Part shown: positions 1 through 7,320 of the stretch, piece by piece | How positions within the stretch are numbered: the stretch's first letter is position 1 | Layout: every line of letters starts with the position of its first letter | NCBI GenBank assembly: GCA_015234425.1 | Contig: JADGNE010000064.1 | Coordinates: 27,538-91,537, forward strand | Source of the DNA: Devosia sp. | GTDB taxonomy: Bacteria > Pseudomonadota > Alphaproteobacteria > Rhizobiales > Devosiaceae | DNA length: 64,000 nt | Direction: 5' to 3' | Position numbers and translations under genes: made by a program | Notes under the pieces: generated by a model | What the model was told of the DNA's origin: nothing | The model's database searches: none | Seen by the model: the letters and a program-made list of their open reading frames with translations, nothing else

Positions 1-164
1 TAGATCGTCCAGATCGTGCACCCGACGAAGACGACGAGAACAGTCGCCATCATGGGCAGCGCCGCGATTTTGGCGGGCAGGTTTTTCAGGAAGGTTTTTT
101 GCAGGAGGCCAGGCCGAGCGACGTCGCGAGCCTCCTCCCCCGATTTAACGGCAATGTCCGCCAT
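1..164 (-). CDS. Sugar ABC transporter permease, N-terminal part only
   Basis: Reading the minus strand from an ATG at 164 gives a 54-residue open frame that runs off the window edge. It starts MADIAVKSGEEARDV, then a basic stretch, then a hydrophobic segment (LPMMATVLVVFVG) that looks like the first transmembrane helix of a MalF-type permease. A GGAGAG ribosome site lies at 172-177. It follows the binding-protein gene on the same strand by about 90 bases, the usual order for a glucose/mannose-type importer. The family call rests mostly on this context because the conserved EAA loop lies outside the window. Confidence 0.75.
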   Translation of the reverse strand, partial: MADIAVKSGEEARDVARPGLLQKTFLKNLPAKIAALPMMATVLVVFVGCTIWTI

Positions 165-184
165 AAACTTCTCTCCATTGAGAA

Positions 185-214
185 GGTGGTCGATCTCCGG
201 GGAGACCGACCACC
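185..214 (-). other. Intercistronic RNA hairpin between binding-protein and permease genes
   Basis: GGTGGTCG (185-192) pairs with CGACCACC (207-214), with a further five-base TCTCC/GGAGA stem inside. It lies just downstream of the binding-protein stop codon. No U-tract follows on the minus strand, so it more likely stabilises the upstream message or gives partial read-through than terminates. Such hairpins commonly keep binding-protein expression above permease expression. Confidence 0.5.
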
Positions 215-257
215 GCTTTTTGGAATGAGAACTGAGCCTCATTCAACCCAGGCTAAA

Positions 258-1499
258 TCAGTCAGCCTGAGCGATGATCTCGGCGCGGCGCTCGATGTAG
301 TCATCAACGGTGACGTTTTCGTCAGCGAAGAACTCGAGATCGAGATCCTGGAGCTGCTGCTGGGTGTCGCTCGAGAGCGAGGAGTCACCCGATGGCAGCA
401 GGCCGTTGCCGAGCAGATCAAGAGCCTTGGTCATGCAGGCATTGGCGCCCGACAGGTCGATGTCGGTGCGGATCGGCATGGAGCCCTTGACCATGTTGAA
501 CTTAAGCTGGGCTTCCGGCGAGATCAGGATACGGGCAAGATCAGCCTGAGCCTGAAGCACGGCCGGATCTGTGCCTTCCGGAAGCTTGGGGAAGTAGAAG
601 CTGTCGCCACCGCCGGTCAGCTGATCGCCAACGCCGAGTGCCGGCAGACATTCATAGTCTTCGCCCGGGACGCCGCCTGCAATCTGCAGGTCGCCAGCAA
701 GCCAGTCGCCGTGGATGTTGGCGGCGGCAGTGCCTTCGAGCAGCTGGGTACCAACGTCACCGAAGGACGGCACCATGGTCTCAGGCGAAGTCACCTTGCG
801 CAGGGCGTCGAGAGCTTCTGCAACCTTGCGGAATTCCGGCCCGCGAACGGCTTCCGGATCCTTGTCGGTGTTGATGCGCTTGACGAGGTCGGCGCCGCCG
901 ATGCCGTTCATGAGAACGCCCGGGATGCCGTTGATCGGCCAGCCGGTGGCGAGACCGAACGGCAGGATGCCGGCTTCCTGCAGAGCAGGCCAGGAGGCTA
1001 CATACTCATCCCAATTGGTCGGGACGGGCTGGCCGATCTTTTCATAGGCAGCAGTGGAGAGCCACAGCCAGTCCCACGAGTGGATGTTGATCGGCAGGCA
1101 GTAGAGACCGCCTTCGTAGCGGCACGGGTCGAGCAGGGACTGGTCAACGTAGAAGCTGTCGATGTCGAGATCGGCAACAACGTCGGTCAGGTCGCGCATG
1201 AGGCCGGCCTGGATGAGTTCTTCGGCGTCGCGGCCGGTATTCATCTGCGTGGCACCCATCGGGTTGCCACCAATGATGCGGCTGATGATGACGGGGTTCG
1301 CGCCAGTGCCCGAGCCGGCCAGGGCGCTATCGACCCAGGTATTGCCGGTTTCGGCTTCGAAGATCTTGGCGAATTCGGCGATAGCGGCAGCTTCACCAGC
1401 AGACGTCCACCAGTGGGTCACTTCGAGATCGACTGCATAGGCTGAAGTCGAGCCGAGCAGCGCAGTTGCCATGGCGGCAACTACTGCAAACTTCTTCAT
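258..1499 (-). CDS. Carbohydrate ABC transporter substrate-binding protein (glucose/mannose type)
   Basis: A 413-residue periplasmic binding protein. Residues 1-22 form a signal peptide (MKKFAVVAAMATALLGSTSAYA). The mature start LEVTHWWTSAGEAAA is typical of family 1 sugar-binding proteins of the glucose/mannose GtsA type. The length fits the family. It would capture a monosaccharide in the periplasm and deliver it to the permease whose start lies just downstream. The gene is divergent from a LacI-family regulator, and two AATCGATT palindromes lie in the shared promoter, so LacI control is likely. The exact sugar is inferred from overall resemblance, not from binding residues. Confidence 0.88.
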   Translation of the reverse strand: MKKFAVVAAMATALLGSTSAYAVDLEVTHWWTSAGEAAAIAEFAKIFEAETGNTWVDSALAGSGTGANPVIISRIIGGNPMGATQMNTGRDAEELIQAGLMRDLTDVVADLDIDSFYVDQSLLDPCRYEGGLYCLPINIHSWDWLWLSTAAYEKIGQPVPTNWDEYVASWPALQEAGILPFGLATGWPINGIPGVLMNGIGGADLVKRINTDKDPEAVRGPEFRKVAEALDALRKVTSPETMVPSFGDVGTQLLEGTAAANIHGDWLAGDLQIAGGVPGEDYECLPALGVGDQLTGGGDSFYFPKLPEGTDPAVLQAQADLARILISPEAQLKFNMVKGSMPIRTDIDLSGANACMTKALDLLGNGLLPSGDSSLSSDTQQQLQDLDLEFFADENVTVDDYIERRAEIIAQAD

Positions 1500-1601
1500 A
1501 GATATGTCCTCCCAACGAACACGTAGGGGCCTCCGCCCCAGTCATGCCGCCAGCCGCGAGGTTGCCTTCTTTGATCGAGACATCCCAGGCCGGCCGCGTG
1601 T

Positions 1602-1609
1602 AATCGATT
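1602..1609. promoter_or_regulatory. Putative LacI-family operator, copy 1
   Basis: The perfect palindrome AATCGATT lies in the extended form TTGCAATCGATTACAC when read on the minus strand. It shares TGCAATCGATT with a second copy centred 32 bases away, and both lie between the divergent binding-protein and LacI genes. LacI/GalR operators are commonly A/T-flanked palindromes with a central CG, as here. Confidence 0.65.
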
Positions 1610-1633
1610 GCAATTGACCAAAAAGCCCAGTGC

Positions 1634-1641
1634 AATCGATT
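1634..1641. promoter_or_regulatory. Putative LacI-family operator, copy 2
   Basis: A second AATCGATT, in the context GTGCAATCGATTTCAG on the plus strand, is in inverted orientation to copy 1 at 1602. The 32-base centre-to-centre distance is about three helical turns, which puts both sites on one face of the DNA and suits cooperative binding by the neighbouring LacI regulator. Confidence 0.65.
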
Positions 1642-1710
1642 TCAGGAGTTTCATACAGGACTTGCGGACCTGTCAAGATCGTTTTAGACCCTTTGAAGAA
1701 TTGACAGCGA

Positions 1711-2790
1711 ATGGAGGCGCTGGCTCACGTGCAAGAACCAAGAAAAACGCCGACAATCCAAGACGTTGCGCGTTTTGCGAAAGTCTCTACAGCAACAGTG
1801 AGCCGCGCCCTGTCCGCCCCCGGCAAGGTGAGCGAGGCAACGCGCGCCCGGGTTTCGGAAGCCGTTCGTGTAACCGGTTACACCCTCAACCAGACCGCCC
1901 GCTCGCTACGACGGCGCAGTGCCAAGGCGATCCTTGTCGCCCTGCCCGACATCCGCAATCCGTTCTTCTCGTCCATCCTCGACGCGATCGAACGCGAGGC
2001 GGCTTCGCGCGGCTATGGCGTGCTGGTGATCAACCTTTATTTCGGCCGCCAAACCATCGCACGGCTGCAGGATTTCCTGCTTTCAAACCGGGCTGACGGG
2101 CTGCTTTTGCTCGATGGCTCGATCGAGGCGGCGCAGTTGCAATTGCTGCGCGACCAAGCGGCCGTGGTGCCGGTGGTCCTGGCCTGCGAGGAAATCCCGA
2201 AATCGGGTTTTCACATGGTGCTGACCGACAATATCGAAGCGGCTGAGCGGGCGACTCGCCACCTCATAGACCTCGGCCATACCCGAATCGGCCACCTGCT
2301 CGGACCGGAGCAGAATATTGTTTCGCGAGAGCGTCATAGCGGTTTCAACCGGGCGCTCGAAAAGGCTGGACTCGTGCAGCGTCCCGACTGGTGCCTGCGC
2401 GGCAATTTCGAGATGGAAACGGGCTATGCGGCAGCGGCGCAATTCCTGTCGCTGCCCGATCGGCCCACGGCATTTTTTGCGGCCAATGATGAATCAGCGA
2501 TCGGGTTTCTCTCCGGCCTGCGCCAGCACGGCGTCAGTTGTCCGCGCGATATTTCCATCATCGGCTTCGACGATCTGGGCGTGACCCCGCATATCGATCC
2601 GCCGCTCACCACCATGCGACAGCCGCGCGAAATGCTTGGGCGGATGGCTGCCGAGGCGCTGATCGACATGATCGAGGGACCGGCAAACCGGGAAAAGCCG
2701 CTGCGCGTGGTGCTGCGGAGCGAGCTGGTGGTGCGCGAAAGCACGGGACGCCCACGGACAGTGAACGCGGAAACAGCTCCCCTGCCCTGA
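1711..2790 (+). CDS. LacI-family transcriptional regulator
   Basis: A 359-residue regulator with an N-terminal helix-turn-helix (TIQDVARFAKVSTATVSRAL, about residues 14-33), the hinge-helix region NQTARSLRRRS, and a periplasmic-binding-like effector domain ending with the family motif SIIGFDDLG. It is divergent from the sugar-binding-protein gene and probably represses it through the two AATCGATT sites. A GTG at 1729 is an alternative start: GGAGG at 1713-1717 sits 11 bases before it, while the ATG at 1711 has no clear ribosome site. The inducer is probably the sugar carried by the adjacent importer or its phosphate. Confidence 0.9.
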   Translation: MEALAHVQEPRKTPTIQDVARFAKVSTATVSRALSAPGKVSEATRARVSEAVRVTGYTLNQTARSLRRRSAKAILVALPDIRNPFFSSILDAIEREAASRGYGVLVINLYFGRQTIARLQDFLLSNRADGLLLLDGSIEAAQLQLLRDQAAVVPVVLACEEIPKSGFHMVLTDNIEAAERATRHLIDLGHTRIGHLLGPEQNIVSRERHSGFNRALEKAGLVQRPDWCLRGNFEMETGYAAAAQFLSLPDRPTAFFAANDESAIGFLSGLRQHGVSCPRDISIIGFDDLGVTPHIDPPLTTMRQPREMLGRMAAEALIDMIEGPANREKPLRVVLRSELVVRESTGRPRTVNAETAPLP

Positions 2791-2867
2791 CCCAATGCAC
2801 TGGATTTTCCGTGCGAAACGGAAGGTGTTAATGCGCCTCTCTTTGTCGCGTTTTTGGGGCGCAAAAC

Positions 2868-2890
2868 CGTTTCCCCTTTTGAGGGAAACG
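2868..2890 (+). terminator. Possible terminator hairpin after the LacI gene
   Basis: CGTTTCCC (2868-2875) and GGGAAACG (2883-2890) form an eight-base stem with a seven-base loop, between the LacI stop and the tRNA-Arg gene. No long U-tract follows, so termination efficiency is doubtful. Confidence 0.4.
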
Positions 2891-2909
2891 CTCTAAAGGG
2901 AGGGCACGC

Positions 2910-2986
2910 GGTCCCGTAGCTCAGCTGGATAGAGCAGCAGCCTTCTAAGCTGTTGGTCACAGGTTCGAATCCTGTCGGGATCGCCA
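2910..2986 (+). tRNA. tRNA-Arg (anticodon UCU)
   Basis: A full cloverleaf is readable: acceptor GGTCCCG pairing with CGGGATC (one G-U), D arm GCTC/GAGC, anticodon stem GCAGC/GCTGT with loop CTTCTAA giving anticodon TCT at 2944-2946, T arm ACAGG-TTCGAAT-CCTGT, discriminator G and encoded CCA at 2984-2986. It reads AGA codons, which are rare in this GC-rich genome. No integrase or duplicated 3' end is visible nearby. Confidence 0.96.
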
Positions 2987-3007
2987 ACTCTCTCCTTTAG
3001 TGCACGT

Positions 3008-3027
3008 CGCCAGACCTGATGCTGGCG
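3008..3027. terminator. Weak hairpin between tRNA-Arg and the convergent DUF4214 gene
   Basis: CGCCAG (3008-3013) and CTGGCG (3022-3027) form a six-base stem between the tRNA 3' end and the stop codon of the opposing gene. Position suggests a terminator, but there is no U-tract on either strand. Confidence 0.3.
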
Positions 3028-3031
3028 TAGG

Positions 3032-4246
3032 TCAGACAAACCAGATCCCGTTGCTCACTTCATCGGCCACGTTGGCCTTATTCTCCCCGCTTTCGGAGAA
3101 CCCGATCAACATGTCGGCTCTTGAGAGCCCTTCGCTGAGCTGTCCTACCCAGTAGACATAGCCTTCGGCATCCGCATCGCGATTGAGCACGTTCGCATAA
3201 AGCAAGTCGGTGAATTCCCTGTCTGATGCAGTGGCGCCATAAAGGGAGCGGAATTCGGACGAGCCAATGAAATTGCGGGCGATCTCCTGAAGCGTCGACC
3301 CACCGTCCTTTTCTACAATCCAGTAGCCCAGGCCGCTGACATCCGGCGCCCGGTCAAAGGCTGCCTGATAGAGCCGGTATGCCTGACCGGCATTTCCGTC
3401 GATATCGAAGGCCAGTGTTCCGTCGAGCAGCCGGACACGCTCAATATCGGTCAGCGTGAGACACTCGACGTTGCCGAACTGCAGGGTGATGGAGTCGCCA
3501 TAAAAGGACAGATCGACAAGATCGAACTTTCTATAGCCACGCTCGACCGTATCGAGGCCATCGGCCGATCCAGCCATAGTGTTGACGACACCAGTGAAAT
3601 CGGATGAGGGATCAAGGAACTGATCCTGCGAGGAAGCGCCCCAGAATGTGCCGGAGAGCTTGTCGCCGCTCAAGGCCAGCGGCTTGAAAGACTGGCTGGA
3701 AATATCAAACTCGACCACTGAGCGATTGTAGAAACCGAACAGGTCGGTCGCCGTCTTTGCCAGGCCAAAAAGGCTATTCGGGGTACCATCGAACGTTGTT
3801 GACTGCCCCCCACCATGCAAGTTCAGCGTTACAAGATCGCCGTTGTTCGCCGAGACAATGACATCGTCTCGAATGACATAGATGTCACCGGCAGAGGTCG
3901 AGGAAAACCGACCAACCACACTGGTGGACTGGCTGGCGATATCGATCTGATAGAGATTACTGCCACCGGCCGCAAACAACCGTCCATCGCCTGAAAACTC
4001 AAGCGCGTTAATGTTTGACGCCGAGAAGCCCAGCACCAGATTTTCGGCAACAGAATTTTCGCTGAGCGTCAGCCTGTAAAGGCCACTGAACGTTGATCCG
4101 TAAATTGCGCCGGAAGGATCGACAGCAATATCGGTGTAGGTATTTCGGGTCCTTGATATGACATCAACAACGCCCGTGTTCAGATTTACCGTACCCAACT
4201 CGCCTGCGGACGAAACAAAATACGCAATCAAGCTGACCCCTCCCAT
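3032..4246 (-). CDS. DUF4214 domain protein with N-terminal beta-propeller-like region
   Basis: A 404-residue protein. Residues 1-250 are short repeating strands (for example AVDPSGAIYGSTF, EFSGDGRLFAAGG) that resemble beta-propeller blades. Residues 285-404 match the DUF4214 pattern (YRLYQAAFDRAPDVSGLGYW and LLYANVLNRDADAEGYVYWV), a domain common on secreted and surface proteins of proteobacteria. There is no signal peptide; such proteins are often exported by type I systems, but none is encoded here. The ATG at 4246 lacks a good ribosome site. A TTG at 4231 has GGGAGGGG just upstream and would give a start at IAYFVSSAGELG, so the true start may be there. A second DUF4214 protein lies at 32733. 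Confidence 0.75.
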   Translation of the reverse strand: MGGVSLIAYFVSSAGELGTVNLNTGVVDVISRTRNTYTDIAVDPSGAIYGSTFSGLYRLTLSENSVAENLVLGFSASNINALEFSGDGRLFAAGGSNLYQIDIASQSTSVVGRFSSTSAGDIYVIRDDVIVSANNGDLVTLNLHGGGQSTTFDGTPNSLFGLAKTATDLFGFYNRSVVEFDISSQSFKPLALSGDKLSGTFWGASSQDQFLDPSSDFTGVVNTMAGSADGLDTVERGYRKFDLVDLSFYGDSITLQFGNVECLTLTDIERVRLLDGTLAFDIDGNAGQAYRLYQAAFDRAPDVSGLGYWIVEKDGGSTLQEIARNFIGSSEFRSLYGATASDREFTDLLYANVLNRDADAEGYVYWVGQLSEGLSRADMLIGFSESGENKANVADEVSNGIWFV

Positions 4247-4698
4247 ACAAATCCAACAGGAACTCTCCTGCCTTCAGTTACCTCTGACAATCCTTGCAGA
4301 ATAGCGCCCGCAATCCCTGTAATGTAATTATTGACTTTAATGAATTTTCGACCAAAAGGTCCGACAGGCCAAGGGATTTCCGCCTTAGATTTCGAAGATC
4401 CATCTGGAAAGCAGATTGCCGCCTGCGTTCCTGTCCTTGGCCGCCTGGACGATTGCCGTTCCTTGATCGGCACCGTTACGCGACCTTGGGGTCGCTCTCA
4501 CCACGGCCTGTTTCACCACCCCATCGCGGAACGGATTGCTCCCCTTACCGCGCTCGCGCCCGGTTTGAGCAAGTTCATTCTATTTCAGCCGGGCTCAAGA
4601 GCGGGGTTTTCCAAGAATCTGGGCAAGATTGGGGCGCCATGCGGCGAAAGCTCGACTGAAGCGATCTAGTATCAGGCAACCTTCGTCAGGAGTTTTCA
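4247..4698. other. Intergenic region, 452 bases, no convincing gene
   Basis: Lies between the divergent DUF4214 and rhodanese genes and should hold both promoters. The open frames here have no recognisable protein features or ribosome sites. AGGAG at 4688-4692 is the ribosome site of the rhodanese gene. I see no RNA gene or repeat. Confidence 0.5.
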
Positions 4699-5604
4699 AT
4701 GCGTTTCGCACCGATCTTCGCCGCTGCCGTCATGGTTGTCGCAGCCCCCGTCCTTGCCGTTGCGCAGGACGCCACGCCCCTCGTTACCGCCGAGTGGCTG
4801 AAGGCGCAGGCCGGTAACGAAAACCTCAAGATCATCGATATCCGTGACAATATCGAAGGCACCGATCTCGGCGACCTTCCCTATATCGCCAATGCTGCCG
4901 TGGCTCCCTATGCATCTGCCGGCTGGCGCGTCGAGGTTCAGGGCGTTCCGGCCCAGATCCCGGCGCCCGAGCAGATTGCCGAGCTGATCGGCAGCCTCGG
5001 CGTTGACGGCGACGACCACGTGGTGATCGTGCCATGGGGCACGGACTCCTCGGAGTTTGGTGGCGCGACCCGCGTCTACTGGACTTTCAAATATCTCGGC
5101 CATGACGCCGTTTCCATTCTCGACGGGGGCTGGCGCCAGTATGACGCCCAAGGCGGCGAGCGCGTTGCCGAACCGGCAGCCGTGGCTGCGGCTGAATTCC
5201 CGGTGACGCTGCGTCCCGAGCTGCGCGCCACTACGGCGGATGTGGAAGCCGCGCTGGCCTCCGGCGTCAAGCTCGTCGACGGTCGCCCCGAAGCGCAGTT
5301 CCTCGGCCAGTCCAAGAGCCCGATCGTGCGCATCGAAGGCACCATTCCGGGCGCCGTCAACCTGCCCCACTCCACCGTTTACAGCGCCGAATACGCCAGC
5401 TTTGCGCTGCCGGAAACCGTTGCGACCCTGACCCAGGCGCTTGGCCTTGCCGCCGATGAAGAAAACATCGTTTTCTGCAACACCGGCCACTGGGCATCGA
5501 TCATCTGGTTTGCCCTGCATGAAGTCGGCGGCAACGAGAAGACTGCCATGTACGATGGCTCGATGGCCGAATGGGCCGCCGATCCGTCCCGCCCGATCCA
5601 GTAA
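4699..5604 (+). CDS. Exported two-domain rhodanese-like sulfurtransferase (SseA type)
   Basis: A 301-residue protein with a signal peptide (about residues 1-23, ending VLAVAQ), so it acts in the periplasm. It has two rhodanese domains. The N-terminal one (about 30-150) lacks an active-site cysteine, having VIVPWGTDSS there. The C-terminal one (about 170-300) carries the loop FCNTGHWAS with the catalytic Cys260, which would form a persulfide. The loop has Trp where many thiosulfate sulfurtransferases have Arg, so the donor may differ. AGGAG lies seven bases upstream of the ATG. It heads a cluster with a YeeE-type sulfur transporter, which suggests sulfane-sulfur processing before uptake. A terminator follows, so expression of the downstream genes may be separate or reduced. 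Confidence 0.88.
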   Translation: MRFAPIFAAAVMVVAAPVLAVAQDATPLVTAEWLKAQAGNENLKIIDIRDNIEGTDLGDLPYIANAAVAPYASAGWRVEVQGVPAQIPAPEQIAELIGSLGVDGDDHVVIVPWGTDSSEFGGATRVYWTFKYLGHDAVSILDGGWRQYDAQGGERVAEPAAVAAAEFPVTLRPELRATTADVEAALASGVKLVDGRPEAQFLGQSKSPIVRIEGTIPGAVNLPHSTVYSAEYASFALPETVATLTQALGLAADEENIVFCNTGHWASIIWFALHEVGGNEKTAMYDGSMAEWAADPSRPIQ

Positions 5605-5631
5605 TTATCAGCCACAAGCATTTGTCATGAT

Positions 5632-5668
5632 CCCGGCTTTCGCGTTAACTCGCGACAGCCGGGGTTTT
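5632..5668 (+). terminator. Rho-independent terminator after the rhodanese gene
   Basis: CCCGGCT (5632-5638) pairs with AGCCGGG (5657-5663), with a nested TCGCG/CGCGA stem, and is followed by GTTTT. It lies 18 bases before the next start codon, so it would limit read-through from the rhodanese gene into the transporter genes, acting as a full or partial terminator. Confidence 0.75.
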
Positions 5669-5686
5669 CATTGAGCCTAGATCCAT

Positions 5687-6901
5687 ATGACCGATATATC
5701 TGCCGCTGCTCCCAAATTTTTACCGCCGGCCATTCCTGACCGGCTTCCGCTCATCGTCACTGCCGCCTTCCTGCTGCTGGGCTTTTTCGCTATCACCTGG
5801 CTGGTCGACCTGCGTCAGGGCGGGCTGTTCCTGATTGGTGGCGCCATGGGCGCGACGCTCTATCACGGCTCGTTCGGCTTTACCGGCGGCTGGAAGCGCA
5901 TGGTGGTCGAAAAGCGCGGCCGTGGCATGCGGGCACAGATGCTGACCATCGGCGTCGCAGCCCTTGCCATGATCCCGCTGGTGGCGGCTGGCAATATCGG
6001 TGGCCAGTCGATGGTCGCGGCCGCAGGCCCTGTCGGTGTCTCGGTGCTGCTGGGCGCGGCGATCTTCGGGCTCGGCATGCAACTGGGCGGCGGTTGTGGC
6101 TCGGGCACGCTGTTCACCGTTGGCGGCGGCTCAGCCCGCATGCTGGTGACGCTGGTGTTCTTCATTATCGGTGCGCTGGTTGGCACGGCGCATCTGCCGT
6201 TCTGGCTCGAGCAGCCCAATATCGGCACGGTGAGCATTGGTGCTGAACTCGGCGTCGGTTTTGCCATTGCCGTCACCATTGCGGGTCTGGCGCTCGTGGC
6301 GCTGATCACCGCGCTGATTGAAAAGCGTGTGCACGGCAATATCGAGGCCGAGCCTGCTCCAGCGCGTCCAGGCTGGACCTGGATCCTCCGCGGCCCCTGG
6401 CCGCTGGTCGGCGCCGGTCTGATGCTGGCGCTGCTCAATGTCGCCACGCTGCTGCTGGCCGGCCATCCGTGGTCGATCACCTATGGCTTTGGCCTCTGGG
6501 GCGCCAAGATTGCCCAGGCTGTCGGCGTCGATGTCGCCAGCTGGGAATTCTGGACCTGGCCGGCCCAGGCGCAGGCGCTCAATTCGAGCGTGCTGGTCGA
6601 CACGGTGTCGGTGATGGATTTTGGTCTGGTTCTTGGTGCGGCGCTGGCTGCGGCTATTGCCGGCAAATTCGCCCCGAAAGCCAAGCTGCCGCTTGGCTCG
6701 CTGCTCGCCGCCGTGGTCGGTGGCCTCCTGATGGGCTATGGCGCCCGCCTGTCGTTCGGCTGCAATATCGGCGCGCTGTTCTCGGGCATCGCTACGGGGA
6801 GCCTGCATGGGTGGCTGTGGTTTGCTGCCGCCTTCGTCGGTTCGTTCGGCGGCGTCGCCCTGCGTCCCGTTTTCGGTCTTGATGGATTTGCCAAGAAATG
6901 A
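5687..6901 (+). CDS. YeeE/YedE-family sulfur (thiosulfate) transporter, TsuA-like
   Basis: A 404-residue inner-membrane protein with about nine to ten hydrophobic segments. It shows the two signature cysteine loops of the YeeE/YedE family, GGGCGSGTLF in the first half and SFGCNIGALF in the second, and the length fits the full two-repeat form. In the characterised member TsuA, conserved cysteines along a central path interact with thiosulfate during uptake. Placement after an exported rhodanese and before a Cys-rich envelope protein supports sulfane-sulfur import. Its stop codon overlaps the next start (ATGA at 6898). Confidence 0.9.
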   Translation: MTDISAAAPKFLPPAIPDRLPLIVTAAFLLLGFFAITWLVDLRQGGLFLIGGAMGATLYHGSFGFTGGWKRMVVEKRGRGMRAQMLTIGVAALAMIPLVAAGNIGGQSMVAAAGPVGVSVLLGAAIFGLGMQLGGGCGSGTLFTVGGGSARMLVTLVFFIIGALVGTAHLPFWLEQPNIGTVSIGAELGVGFAIAVTIAGLALVALITALIEKRVHGNIEAEPAPARPGWTWILRGPWPLVGAGLMLALLNVATLLLAGHPWSITYGFGLWGAKIAQAVGVDVASWEFWTWPAQAQALNSSVLVDTVSVMDFGLVLGAALAAAIAGKFAPKAKLPLGSLLAAVVGGLLMGYGARLSFGCNIGALFSGIATGSLHGWLWFAAAFVGSFGGVALRPVFGLDGFAKK

Positions 6902-7320
6902 GCCAGCGCAACACTCTTCTTTTCGGCGCTGCTCTGCTCGTCACCACTGCCGCCGTTGTCTATGACACCGTCGCCAATCCGATCCCGCCGCGCCCCGTCG
7001 CGCAGGCCCAGGCCGCTGCCGGCGGCGGCTCGCCCTGCTCTGCCGGTGCGTCGCCGTGTTCGGCAGGCGCATCCCCATGCGCGGCCGGTGCACCGGTTCG
7101 CGCCGCTCCGCCCCCACCGCCAGCCGCTGCCCCATGTGCAGCGGGCGCTCCGGCCCTCGCAGCTCCGCCGCCGCCCCCGGCGCAGCGGGCCGCTCCACCA
7201 CCACCGCCGGCACAGCGTCCGGCTCCCGCCGCAGAAGCTCCGGCACTGCAGCCACCGCCGCCGCCGCCAGCGGTAAAGCCGGCTGGGCAGGAAGCGCCCG
7301 ATCTGGTGGTCGCGCCCTGA
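6898..7320 (+). CDS. Small membrane-anchored protein with Cys-heptad and Pro-rich tail, function unknown
   Basis: A 140-residue protein. Residues 8-24 form one hydrophobic segment, a signal anchor or uncleaved signal peptide, so the rest is probably periplasmic. It carries a seven-residue repeat SPCSAGA/SPCSAGA/SPCAAGA with cysteines at 47, 54 and 61, then Cys80 in APCAAGA, and a tail of PPPPPAQR-type repeats. The three heptads use different synonymous codons, which suggests the protein sequence is maintained rather than freshly duplicated. It overlaps the TsuA-like gene by four bases and the next gene by one base, so the three are translationally coupled. I recognise no family. Cysteines on a flexible arm next to a sulfur transporter suggest a persulfide carrier or docking site; that is inference. 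Confidence 0.7.
   Translation: MSQRNTLLFGAALLVTTAAVVYDTVANPIPPRPVAQAQAAAGGGSPCSAGASPCSAGASPCAAGAPVRAAPPPPPAAAPCAAGAPALAAPPPPPAQRAAPPPPPAQRPAPAAEAPALQPPPPPPAVKPAGQEAPDLVVAP

Noticed and set aside
99-1445. A 448-codon open frame on the plus strand
   Set aside because: It lies opposite the sugar-binding-protein gene, has no recognisable domain, and is the usual antisense shadow in GC-rich DNA.
2910-4246. Possible integration site at tRNA-Arg
   Set aside because: No integrase, phage gene or repeated tRNA 3' end is present, and the neighbouring DUF4214 gene has composition like the rest of the window.
4294-4669. Open frames of 112-121 codons in the intergenic region
   Set aside because: No ribosome site, no recognisable motif, and codon use unlike neighbouring genes.
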